DNA of 8,046 bases from Legionella genomosp. 1 (GTDB lineage: Bacteria > Pseudomonadota > Gammaproteobacteria > Legionellales > Legionellaceae). Under the pieces are notes generated by a model. It was given only the letters and a program-made list of their open reading frames with translations. It searched no databases and was not told the DNA's origin. Location of the stretch: NCBI GenBank assembly GCA_945889365.1, contig CAMDBQ010000057.1, forward strand, positions 1-8,046. The letters run 5' to 3'. This document shows, one piece after another, positions 1-5,385 of the stretch. Within the stretch, counting starts at the first letter, position 1; each line of letters opens with the position of its first letter. The translations under genes and the position numbers were made by a program.

Positions 1-1230
1 AAATAGCGTTATCCGATGACCACGTTCAGCTGCAACCGCTGCAAACGCAAGACCTGCAGGGCCCGCGCCAACAACCCCGATACGCTTAGGTTCCATTGCC
101 GTTTGATACACCAAATCCGTTTCATGACAAGCGCGCGGATTTACCATGCACGATGCTGTTTTATTCACAAATATCTGATCAAGACACGCTTGATTACACG
201 CGATGCATACATTAATAGCCTGACTTTCACCAGCTTTTGCTTTGTCTGAAAATTGCGAATCAGCAAGAAACGGCCTGGCCATTGAAATCATGTCCGCCAT
301 GCCCTCTTCCAGCAAAGCATTCGCCAACTCAGGTGTGTTAATGCGATTTGAAGTGATAACCGGGATCGTCACGTTAGGTTTTAAATGCTTGGTAACCTGT
401 GCAAATGCAGCAGACGGAACCATCGTTGCAATTGTTGGTATACGCGCTTCATGCCAGCCAATGCCCGTATTAATCAACGTAGCGCCCGCTTGCTCTATCG
501 CCTGAGCCAACAAAACCACTTCTTCCCAACTACTACCCTCGGAAATCAGATCCAGCATTGATAGGCGATAGATAATAATAAAATTCTCACCCACGGTTTC
601 TCGTATGCGTCTCACTATTTCAACCGGGAATCGCATACGTTTTTCAAACGTGCCACCCCACTCATCTTGACGTTGGTTTGTATGGCTAACAATGAACTGA
701 TTAATTAGATAGCCTTCGCTACCCATAATTTCCACACCGTCATAACCAGCATCCTGCGCTAAACGCGCGCAACGTGCAAAATGTTCAATGGTTTTTACTA
801 CACGACGCTTACTCATCGTCCACGGTTTAAATGGGCTAATCGGTGATTTAATACCACTGGGTGCAACATTAAAAGGATGATAGCCATAACGGCCTGAATG
901 GAGAATTTGCAACGCAATTTTGCCATCCGCCTCATGCACCGTATGTGTGACCAATTGATGACGATGTTGTTCTTTACTGCTGGTAAGCATCGCGGCTGAT
1001 GGAGCCAAACGCCCCGCCCGATTAGGGGAAAAACCACCCGTAACAATCAATCCCACGCCACCTTGTGCGCGCTCACGATAAAAAGCAGCCAAGCGTTGCA
1101 AACCACCTTTATCTTCTTCAAGACCCGTATGCATAGAGCCCATTAACAATCGATTTTTAAGTTGAGTAAAGCCTAGATCAAGCGGCTGGAACAGGGCTTT
1201 AAAAGGGGTGTTATCTATGATGAGTTGCAT
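1..1230 (-). CDS. fadH: 2,4-dienoyl-CoA reductase (NADPH), N-terminal part, cut by the window edge
   Basis: Hand translation from the ATG at 1230 down to base 1 gives 410 uninterrupted codons that follow E. coli FadH (about 670 aa) closely. The family reduces 2,4-dienoyl-CoA esters with NADPH in the beta-oxidation of unsaturated fatty acids, in the cytoplasm, using FMN, FAD and a 4Fe-4S cluster. The N-terminal old-yellow-enzyme TIM barrel spans about residues 10-330. Catalytic-type Tyr174 lies in GSEGYLINQF and His260 in GIGWHEARIPT, matching E. coli Tyr166 and His252. The cluster ligands Cys342, Cys345, Cys349 and Cys361 are all present. The second, FAD-binding domain has just begun with GxGxxG at 388-393. 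GGATGG lies about 3 nt upstream of the ATG as a ribosome-binding site. The remaining roughly 260 residues are outside the window, so integrity of the whole gene is unknown. It is transcribed divergently from the esterase operon. Confidence 0.95.
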   Translation of the reverse strand, partial: MQLIIDNTPFKALFQPLDLGFTQLKNRLLMGSMHTGLEEDKGGLQRLAAFYRERAQGGVGLIVTGGFSPNRAGRLAPSAAMLTSSKEQHRHQLVTHTVHEADGKIALQILHSGRYGYHPFNVAPSGIKSPISPFKPWTMSKRRVVKTIEHFARCARLAQDAGYDGVEIMGSEGYLINQFIVSHTNQRQDEWGGTFEKRMRFPVEIVRRIRETVGENFIIIYRLSMLDLISEGSSWEEVVLLAQAIEQAGATLINTGIGWHEARIPTIATMVPSAAFAQVTKHLKPNVTIPVITSNRINTPELANALLEEGMADMISMARPFLADSQFSDKAKAGESQAINVCIACNQACLDQIFVNKTASCMVNPRACHETDLVYQTAMEPKRIGVVGAGPAGLAFAAVAAERGHRITLF

Positions 1231-1257
1231 GATCCATCCGTGAATGACAAAGAAAGA

Positions 1258-1287
1258 AGTATATAACGTTTTGGATCCTCACGTCAT
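1258..1287 (-). promoter_or_regulatory. possible fadH promoter overlapping the dispersed repeat
   Basis: On the minus strand, a -10-like TATACT (1263-1258) lies 18 bp downstream of ATGACG (1287-1282, 4 of 6 to TTGACA). The predicted start is about 20 nt before the fadH ATG. The -35 would be supplied by the edge of the repeat at 1280-1317. The match is modest and this is inference only. Confidence 0.35.
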
Positions 1288-1317
1288 CCCGAACGGAGTG
1301 AGGGATCTCCGGACGTG
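1280..1317. repeat. palindromic dispersed-type repeat (GTCATCCCGAACG / GTGAGGGATCTCC)
   Basis: Outer arms CACGTC (1280-1285) and GACGTG (1312-1317) are perfect inverted repeats. Inside them ATCCC (1286-1290) pairs with GGGAT (1302-1306). The core wording resembles a class of short repeats that, as I recall, is scattered in intergenic regions of many bacterial genomes (GTCAT..CGA.CG.AG.GAGG.ATCTC). Only one copy is visible here, so the dispersed nature is inferred from memory. The short open frame across it (1244-1426) has no ribosome-binding site and is not called. The rest of the 1231-1451 spacer holds the two promoters listed and nothing else recognised. Confidence 0.6.
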
Positions 1318-1398
1318 GCACCGTACTTTATGCTACCGCCCCTTTTATTCAAAGTGTACTCGACTCAGTAAGATATACAGGCAGATCTCACCAGATGC

Positions 1399-1427
1399 TT
1401 GCCATATGCGAGCGCATTGGCGATAAT
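1399..1427 (+). promoter_or_regulatory. sigma70 promoter for the esterase-ratA-ratB operon
   Basis: TTGCCA (1399-1404, 5 of 6) and GATAAT (1422-1427, 5 of 6) are separated by 17 bp. The predicted start is near 1434, giving a leader of about 18 nt with GGAG (1441-1444) as ribosome-binding site before the TTG start at 1452. It is the only good promoter seen upstream of the operon. Confidence 0.65.
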
Positions 1428-1451
1428 TTACCATTTGGCTGGAGTATCTAG

Positions 1452-2129
1452 TTGAACGTTTATACGAAAGAGCCAAAACAGCAGGCGCAAGCCTGTGTGA
1501 TTTGGATGCATGGATTGGGCGCAGATGCTAATGATATGGTCGGAGTGGCAAATCAGTTGCCATTAAGCGTGCCTGTGCGTAATGTATTTATCGATGCACC
1601 CGTGCGTCCCGTAACCCTTAATAATCATATGCCGATGCGTGCTTGGTACGATATTATAGGATTGAAACTAACTGATCGTGAAGATCGCGAAGGTTTGTTT
1701 AGATCAGAGGCCATGATTCGACAAATTATTGAAAATCAGATCGTCGATGGATTTACCTCGAGCCAGATTTTTTTGGCCGGCTTTTCACAAGGCGGAGCCA
1801 TGGCATTATTTACCGGATTGCGTTCGCCTACACCTTTGGCCGGCATTATCAGCCTTTCAGGCTATTTACCCTTGTCCTCTGAATGCGAGCCAGGTCCCGT
1901 CAATCATAATACCCCTGTTTTTGTAGCGGGAGGGGCGTTTGATCCTATCGTAATGCCTGCATGGACTCAGCTAAGTTTTGATTGGCTGCAATCTCGTGGG
2001 TTTCAGCACCTTGCGCGGCATGAATATCCAATGGAGCACAGCATCTGTACTGAGGAAATTCATGATTTGGCAAGCTGGTTAACAATGCATATTACAGCTA
2101 TGACGCAAAACCATGGAGTTACACAATGA
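1452..2129 (+). CDS. alpha/beta-hydrolase carboxylesterase / lysophospholipase family (phospholipase/carboxylesterase type)
   Basis: A 225-aa soluble serine hydrolase of the family that includes Pseudomonas carboxylesterase II and eukaryotic acyl-protein thioesterases, which are usually about 215-230 aa. Members hydrolyse short acyl esters, lysophospholipids or thioesters; the true substrate cannot be read from sequence. The oxyanion region HGLGAD is at residues 20-25 and the nucleophile elbow GFSQG at 110-114 (Ser112). The triad is completed by Asp164 in GAFDPIV and His196 in PMEHSI. There is no signal peptide. The start is TTG at 1452, chosen because GGAG lies 7 nt upstream and the family N-terminus begins there. 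Its TGA overlaps the ratA ATG (ATGA), so the two are probably translationally coupled and transcribed from the promoter at 1399-1427. The family call is firm; physiological role is unknown. Confidence 0.9.
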   Translation: MNVYTKEPKQQAQACVIWMHGLGADANDMVGVANQLPLSVPVRNVFIDAPVRPVTLNNHMPMRAWYDIIGLKLTDREDREGLFRSEAMIRQIIENQIVDGFTSSQIFLAGFSQGGAMALFTGLRSPTPLAGIISLSGYLPLSSECEPGPVNHNTPVFVAGGAFDPIVMPAWTQLSFDWLQSRGFQHLARHEYPMEHSICTEEIHDLASWLTMHITAMTQNHGVTQ

Positions 2130-2560
2130 CCACTGTTAAAAAATCTCGCCAGGTAAATTTCTCTTGCGAACAAATGTACAATTTAGTCAATGATGTTGAG
2201 AGTTATGCCGAATTTCTACCCTATTTCTCCAAAAGCGAAGTGCATCATCGCGATGAAGATGAGGTGCGTGCGACCCTGGTGATTGCTGCTGCCGGGATGA
2301 GTAAATCATTTACAACATACAACCGTTTGCAGGCCAATAAAATGATTGAAATCCGTTTGGTTGAGGGTCCTTTCAGTCACCTTGAAGGATTCTGGCGTTT
2401 TGATGAGCTTCCCGAAGGATGTCAGATATCCTTTGACTTGGAATTTGATTTTGCCGGCCGCATGTTCTCAATGTTTTTAGGTCCTGTTTTTGAACAAGTC
2501 ACGGATATGATGGTTGATTCTTTCTGCGATCGCGCCAAGGCTATACATGGCGATAATTGA
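2126..2560 (+). CDS. ratA: RatA, ribosome-associating START/SRPBCC-domain protein
   Basis: A 144-aa protein of the START-like (polyketide cyclase/coenzyme Q-binding, SRPBCC) superfamily. The segments MYNLVNDVESYAEFLPYF (about 17-34), SKSFTTYNRL (about 59-68) and LVEGPFSHLEGFWRF (about 78-92) match E. coli RatA, and so does the C-terminal helix ending RAKAIHG. E. coli RatA is reported to bind 50S subunits and block 70S formation; its mitochondrial homologue Coq10 binds coenzyme Q. The cellular job here could be either. The start ATG overlaps the upstream esterase stop by 4 nt and the ratB start lies inside its 3' end, so all three genes form one tight operon. smpB, often next to ratA in enterics, is not in the window. 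Confidence 0.92.
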   Translation: MTTVKKSRQVNFSCEQMYNLVNDVESYAEFLPYFSKSEVHHRDEDEVRATLVIAAAGMSKSFTTYNRLQANKMIEIRLVEGPFSHLEGFWRFDELPEGCQISFDLEFDFAGRMFSMFLGPVFEQVTDMMVDSFCDRAKAIHGDN

Positions 2561-2816
2561 AGTCGTTTATATTCCTGCAGATCAAAAACCACTGCGCGCG
2601 CAAGCTGTGTTTGCAGCGGGAATGACTGTAGGTAATGTATTGCTTCAGTGTGGTCTGCTGACAACAAATCCTGAATTAATCGGTATGTCTGTTGGAATAT
2701 TTTCAAGGGCTGTGCAATTGGATACGCTTGTTAAGCCGGGTGATCGCGTTGAAATATACCGACCATTGCTGCTAGAACCAATGGAAACTAGACGGAAACG
2801 AGCACGAAAGAAATAG
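2547..2816 (+). CDS. ratB: RatB / RnfH-family small ubiquitin-like-fold protein
   Basis: An 89-aa RnfH (UPF0125) family protein with the beta-grasp-like plan: an N-terminal IIEVVYI strand, a central helix, and the diagnostic C-terminal GDRVEIYRPLL...ETRRKRA (residues 65-86). Length fits the family (about 90-105 aa). I place the start at the ATG at 2547, not at an earlier in-frame codon at 2514, because AAGG lies 6 nt upstream (2537-2540) and the family begins at this point. It overlaps the ratA stop by 14 nt. In E. coli the gene sits directly after ratA and has been treated as its partner, but its biochemical function is not established. The Lys/Arg-rich tail (RRKRARKK) is typical of the family. 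Confidence 0.9.
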   Translation: MAIIEVVYIPADQKPLRAQAVFAAGMTVGNVLLQCGLLTTNPELIGMSVGIFSRAVQLDTLVKPGDRVEIYRPLLLEPMETRRKRARKK

Positions 2817-2820
2817 CGTA

Positions 2821-2860
2821 CTCCACGCCATCTCGACCCCAGGCGAGCGCGGGGCGTAGG
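2821..2860. repeat. GC-rich stem-loop after ratB
   Basis: Outer arms ACGCC (2825-2829) and GGCGT (2853-2857) enclose inner arms CTCG (2832-2835) and CGAG (2844-2847). The block is clearly more GC-rich than its surroundings and is followed by no T-run, so it is not a classical terminator. It may be the 3' end of the operon mRNA or a REP-like element. The 8-mer TCGACCCC inside it recurs at 4032-4039. Confidence 0.45.
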
Positions 2861-2888
2861 TTGATTAATGATGAATTTGACTAAAAAC

Positions 2889-2916
2889 TTGACAAAAACA
2901 ATGGGTGATCTATACT
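2889..2916 (+). promoter_or_regulatory. strong sigma70 promoter of an intergenic small RNA
   Basis: TTGACA (2889-2894) is a perfect -35 and TATACT (2911-2916) is a 5-of-6 -10, with a 16-bp spacer. The predicted start is about 2923. No gene with a ribosome-binding site follows on this strand before the terminator at 2986-3016, so the promoter serves a short untranslated transcript. Confidence 0.75.
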
Positions 2917-2922
2917 TAAATT

Positions 2923-3016
2923 GCAGGACAGACAAACATTGCGTATGTTGTTTCACCCACATCGAAACGACACTACGGCCTGCCAAAGGGCTGCTTTATG
3001 CAGCCCTTATTTTTTT
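2923..3016 (+). ncRNA. candidate small regulatory RNA, about 94 nt, between ratB and bamE
   Basis: The promoter at 2889-2916 and the intrinsic terminator at 2986-3016 bracket a transcript of about 94 nt. A 9-bp hairpin, with one G-U pair, is formed by TGTTGTTTC (2946-2954) and GAAACGACA (2964-2972) around a 9-nt loop. GCAGG at the predicted 5' end (2923-2927) can pair with CCTGC (2979-2983), closing the fold just before the terminator. The unpaired stretch 2928-2945 would be free to pair with targets. A terminator stem followed by a run of seven U is the usual Hfq-binding end of trans-acting sRNAs. An ATG at 2945 opens a frame that runs through the terminator and has no ribosome-binding site, so I do not call a peptide. 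I do not recognise the RNA family. The gene lies convergent to bamE, ending 3 nt from its stop codon. Confidence 0.65.
2986..3016 (+). terminator. intrinsic terminator of the small RNA
   Basis: AAGGGCTGC (2986-2994) and GCAGCCCTT (3000-3008) form a perfect 9-bp stem with a TTTAT loop, followed by ATTTTTTT (3009-3016). The T-run is on the plus strand. The same stem might also help end bamE transcription on the minus strand, where only TTT follows. Confidence 0.9.
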
Positions 3017-3018
3017 CT

Positions 3019-3333
3019 CTAAGGCTTACGCTCAATCCGCGCCAATCGATCATGAGTAAAATACAGCGTTAAATTCCGCACAACAGTCGGGCTGTTACCT
3101 TTACGCCACGTATAAGCATAGTCCCAACGGTCATTATTAAACGTGGGGCTCATTAAGCCGGTTCCCATCAAAATGGCCGCATCGTTTTTACTCATGCCAA
3201 TATTTAATCGTTCGAGTTTTTCCTGAGGCAGTAAATTGCCTTGTTGAACAACCCGTCTGGAAAAATCATATGACATGCAGTTCGTCAATGAAAGTGCTAA
3301 ACTCACGCTAATAAGAATGATTCTAATTCGCAT
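3019..3333 (-). CDS. bamE: BamE (SmpA/OmlA) outer-membrane assembly lipoprotein
   Basis: A 104-aa lipoprotein of the SmpA/OmlA family, a small accessory subunit of the BAM complex that inserts beta-barrel proteins in the outer membrane. The N-terminus has basic residues (MRIR), a hydrophobic core and a lipobox LTNC, with Cys19 as the lipidated residue. Met at +2 predicts outer-membrane sorting. The mature part carries family motifs: QQGNLL (about 31-36), NIGMSKNDAAILMGTGLM (about 44-61) and FNNDRWDYAYTWRKG (about 65-79). Length is normal (E. coli 113 aa). The start ATG at 3333 has an AGG about 9 nt upstream. It is divergent from fur across 72 bp, the order described for omlA-fur in Pseudomonas and Xanthomonas. 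The catalytic core of the same machine, BamA, lies at the right edge of the window. Confidence 0.93.
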   Translation of the reverse strand: MRIRIILISVSLALSLTNCMSYDFSRRVVQQGNLLPQEKLERLNIGMSKNDAAILMGTGLMSPTFNNDRWDYAYTWRKGNSPTVVRNLTLYFTHDRLARIERKP

Positions 3334-3345
3334 TATTTTTACCTG

Positions 3346-3366
3346 TGATGAAAAATGTCGTCATCA
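3346..3366. promoter_or_regulatory. dyad symmetry in the bamE-fur divergent promoter region
   Basis: TGATGA (3346-3351) and TCATCA (3361-3366) are inverted around a 9-nt AT-rich centre. The dyad covers the putative bamE -10 and the fur -35, a position suited to an operator. It does not resemble a Fur box. Inference only. Confidence 0.35.
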
Positions 3367-3386
3367 TAGCATGCAATTCATATAAG
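3358..3386 (+). promoter_or_regulatory. putative fur promoter
   Basis: TCGTCA (3358-3363, 4 of 6) and TATAAG (3381-3386, 5 of 6) are 17 bp apart. The start would be near 3393, almost at the ribosome-binding site GAGGGAG (3394-3400), giving a very short leader. Moderate support. Confidence 0.4.
3363..3371 (-). promoter_or_regulatory. putative bamE promoter (extended -10)
   Basis: On the minus strand TGCTATGAT (3371-3363) is an extended -10 (TGn plus a 5-of-6 TATAAT). No good -35 is visible upstream, as is common for extended -10 promoters. The leader would be about 23 nt. It overlaps the fur promoter region. Confidence 0.4.
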
Positions 3387-3405
3387 GTGTACCGAGGGAG
3401 TCGTT

Positions 3406-3822
3406 ATGGAAGAAAGTCAGCAGTTGAAAGAGGCGGGATTAAAAATAACCATGCCACGGTTGAAAATATTGCAAATTCTTGAGCAGTCTTCTGACCATCA
3501 TCTAAGTGCAGAAGATGTATACAGAGCCCTTTCAGATACGGGGGAGGACGTAGGCTTGGCGACTGTTTATCGTGTTCTCACTCAATTTGAAACCGCAGGT
3601 TTAATCAACCGACATAATTTCGAAGGTGGTTATTCTGTATTTGAATTAAGCCAAGGAGATCACCATGATCACCTGGTTTGCGTAAAATGCGGCAGAGTAG
3701 AAGAGTTTGTTGATGAGGTGATTGAACAGCGTCAACAAATGATTGCCGAACGCGCTAAATTTAAAATGACCGACCACGCTTTAAATATATATGGCTTATG
3801 TCCTGCTTGTTTGGGTCAGTAA
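3406..3822 (+). CDS. fur: Fur, ferric uptake regulator
   Basis: A 138-aa Fur-family metalloregulator that, with Fe2+, normally represses iron uptake genes as a dimer. The N-terminal winged helix (about 1-82) contains GLATVYRVLTQFETAG (50-65), the recognition-helix signature of true Fur. The dimerisation and metal domain carries HHDHLVC with His86, His87 and His89, then Cys92 and Cys95 (CVKC) and a second pair, Cys132 and Cys135 (CPAC), a structural zinc-type arrangement. Length is typical (E. coli 148 aa). The ATG at 3406 has GAGGGAG 5 nt upstream. It stands alone on its strand, divergent from bamE and convergent with serS. No clear Fur box is seen in its own promoter. Zur and PerR are less likely because of the YRVLTQFE motif and the HHDH plus CxxC layout. 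Confidence 0.95.
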   Translation: MEESQQLKEAGLKITMPRLKILQILEQSSDHHLSAEDVYRALSDTGEDVGLATVYRVLTQFETAGLINRHNFEGGYSVFELSQGDHHDHLVCVKCGRVEEFVDEVIEQRQQMIAERAKFKMTDHALNIYGLCPACLGQ

Positions 3823-3901
3823 GTGCAATAAACTGAGTGGCTAATAATATTTATTGAACCCAAATGTTTTAAATTAAACACATGATGCCTGCCGACACCA
3901 T

Positions 3902-3974
3902 CCGAGCCGCGACCGTTAGGGAGTGTTCACCGAGGCTCAAGTTCCGTGTGCACTTGCTTACGCGCGCGGCTCGG
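3902..3974. repeat. GC-rich inverted repeat, possible structured RNA or element remnant
   Basis: CCGAGCCGCG (3902-3911) and CGCGGCTCGG (3965-3974) are perfect 10-bp inverted repeats around 53 nt. Inside, CAAGT (3938-3942) and ACTTG (3952-3956) can form a small hairpin. GGCTC (3934-3938) could compete for pairing with GAGCC (3904-3908). The block lies in the 252-bp convergent spacer between fur and serS and is more GC-rich than the AT-rich DNA before it (3823-3885). There is no coding frame and no recognised family. Confidence 0.45.
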
Positions 3975-4011
3975 TTGATCACAGAGATCCTTAACTAGTG
4001 CCTCGTCTTGC

Positions 4012-4077
4012 TAATACGCTCCCTTAAGCTGTCGACCCCGCCTACACGCGAGGACGACAGCTTAAGGGAGCGTATTA
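4012..4077. repeat. perfect 23-bp inverted repeat spanning the serS stop codon
   Basis: The left arm (4012-4034, beginning TAATACGCTCCC) is an exact inverted copy of the right arm (4055-4077, ending GGGAGCGTATTA), with a 20-nt GC-rich centre (4035-4054). The serS TAA (4077-4075) forms the end of the right arm, so in serS mRNA the stop codon is inside the stem. No T-run follows on either strand, so it is not a canonical intrinsic terminator, though it may protect or end the mRNA. The long perfect arms suggest a recently formed or selected palindrome, such as a small non-coding mobile repeat. Confidence 0.85.
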
Positions 4078-5355
4078 ACAAGCAGAAATAACCTCAACAC
4101 CACCCATATATGCACCTAGCGCTTGGGGAATATGAATATTGCCGTCTTTGTCTTGGTAGTTCTCCATAATCGCAACCAATGTTCTGCCCACAGCCAATCC
4201 TGATCCATTCAGCGTATGCACCAGCTCCATTTCGTTGGTTTGTGGATTGCGGTAACGGCTTTGCATGCGACGAGCCTGGAAAGACGCTGTGTTACTACAA
4301 GACGATATTTCACGATAGGTATTTTGGCTAGGCAACCATACTTCCAAATCATAGGTTTTAGCGGCACTGGCACCCATATCACCGGTACACAACGCCAATA
4401 CTCGATAAGGCAATTCAAGCCGTTTTAAAATCGATTCGGCATGGGAGGTTAATGTCTCCAAAGCCTCGCAAGAAGACTCCGGCGTTGTAACCCACACCAG
4501 CTCAACTTTCTCAAACTGATGCTGTCGAATCAAACCTTTGGTATCTTTGCCGTATGAACCGGCTTCACTACGGAAACAAGGGGAATGGCAAGCATAGCGG
4601 ATAGGTAATGTTTCGACATTTAAAATCATATCGCGCACGGTATTGGTAACAGGAATTTCCGCTGTTGAGGTTAAATAATAACCCGCATCACCCTGCAATT
4701 TAAATAAATCTTCTTCAAATTTTGGCAATTGTCCCGTGCCACGCAAGCTGTCAGCGTTTACAATGTAGGGAACGTAAATTTCTTGATAGCCGTGTTCTTC
4801 CGTGTGTACGTCCAGCATAAATTGAATCAAAGCACGGTGCAGTTTCGCAAGTTGCGATTTCATCACAACAAATCGGCTGCCGGTGATTTTAGAGGCTAAC
4901 GCGAAATCCATTTGCCCCAACGCTTCACCTAATACGTCATGTGATTTAACTTCGAAATCAAACGTAGGAATGGTACCCCAGCGGCGAACTTCCTGATTAT
5001 CTTGTTCATCACGGCCAACAGGCACGGATGCGTGAGGAATATTCGGCAATCGAAGGCTAATGTCTTCTATTTTCGCCAAAATAGTAGCCAACTCAGCTTT
5101 TTTGGCTTCCATCTCGTCACTGATACGACCCACGTCCGCTCGCATAGACGTGATGTCTTCATTACGTGATTTAGCCAGACCGATATCTTTTGAACGTTGA
5201 TTGCGTTCATTCTGCAAAGCTTGCGTCCCGACTTGCAGGGCTTTGCGTTGTGCTTCAAGGGCAATGAACGCTGGAACGTCAAAATTAAACCCGCGTTTAT
5301 TTAGTTGATCGGCGATGTATTGAGGGTTATCTCGTAGTAAATGAGGATCTAACAT
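4075..5355 (-). CDS. serS: seryl-tRNA synthetase
   Basis: A 426-aa class II aminoacyl-tRNA synthetase that charges tRNA-Ser, and tRNA-Sec where present, in the cytoplasm. E. coli SerS is 430 aa. The N-terminal MLDPHLLRDNP leads into the long antiparallel coiled coil (about 30-100) that grips the long variable arm of tRNA-Ser. The serine-binding TSTAEIP is at 229-235. Motif 2 runs from PCFRSEAG to GLIRQHQFEKVEL (259-286). Motif 3 is NGSGLAVGRTLVAIMENYQ (383-401). The start ATG at 5355 has AGGTG about 5 nt upstream. Its 3' end enters the 23-bp inverted repeat at 4012-4077. It sits downstream of lpxA on the same strand, separated by 141 bp that hold a long palindrome. No T-box-like leader is seen. 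Confidence 0.97.
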   Translation of the reverse strand: MLDPHLLRDNPQYIADQLNKRGFNFDVPAFIALEAQRKALQVGTQALQNERNQRSKDIGLAKSRNEDITSMRADVGRISDEMEAKKAELATILAKIEDISLRLPNIPHASVPVGRDEQDNQEVRRWGTIPTFDFEVKSHDVLGEALGQMDFALASKITGSRFVVMKSQLAKLHRALIQFMLDVHTEEHGYQEIYVPYIVNADSLRGTGQLPKFEEDLFKLQGDAGYYLTSTAEIPVTNTVRDMILNVETLPIRYACHSPCFRSEAGSYGKDTKGLIRQHQFEKVELVWVTTPESSCEALETLTSHAESILKRLELPYRVLALCTGDMGASAAKTYDLEVWLPSQNTYREISSCSNTASFQARRMQSRYRNPQTNEMELVHTLNGSGLAVGRTLVAIMENYQDKDGNIHIPQALGAYMGGVEVISAC

Positions 5356-5385
5356 AAGGCACCTGATTTTATTGTAATGTGAAGT

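Noticed and set aside
813..1046. 77-codon minus-strand frame in another phase inside fadH
   Set aside because: Entirely inside fadH, whose translation matches its family over the whole stretch.
1244..1426. Short 60-codon open frame on the plus strand between fadH and the esterase
   Set aside because: No ribosome-binding site, composition of a repeat, no family resemblance, and it crosses the palindromic repeat and the operon promoter.
2514..2546. Upstream in-frame start for ratB adding 11 codons
   Set aside because: No ribosome-binding site there, the extra residues are not part of the family, and AAGG sits correctly before the ATG at 2547.
2645..2986. 113-codon minus-strand frame antisense to ratB and the small RNA
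   Set aside because: Shadow of ratB on the opposite strand; it covers the strong promoter and has no recognisable domain.
2945..3022. Possible 25-codon peptide frame starting at the ATG at 2945 inside the small RNA
   Set aside because: No ribosome-binding site, the ATG is at the base of a hairpin, and the frame runs through the intrinsic terminator and past the predicted RNA end.
3826..3856. CAATAAA/TTTATTG inverted repeat after fur as the fur terminator
   Set aside because: Seven AT-only pairs with a 17-nt loop and no T-run would be too weak for termination.
4035..4077. 23-bp inverted repeat as a standard Rho-independent terminator for serS
   Set aside because: No run of T follows the stem on the minus strand; the bases after it are GCAAGACGAGG. 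Kept as an inverted repeat of unknown role.
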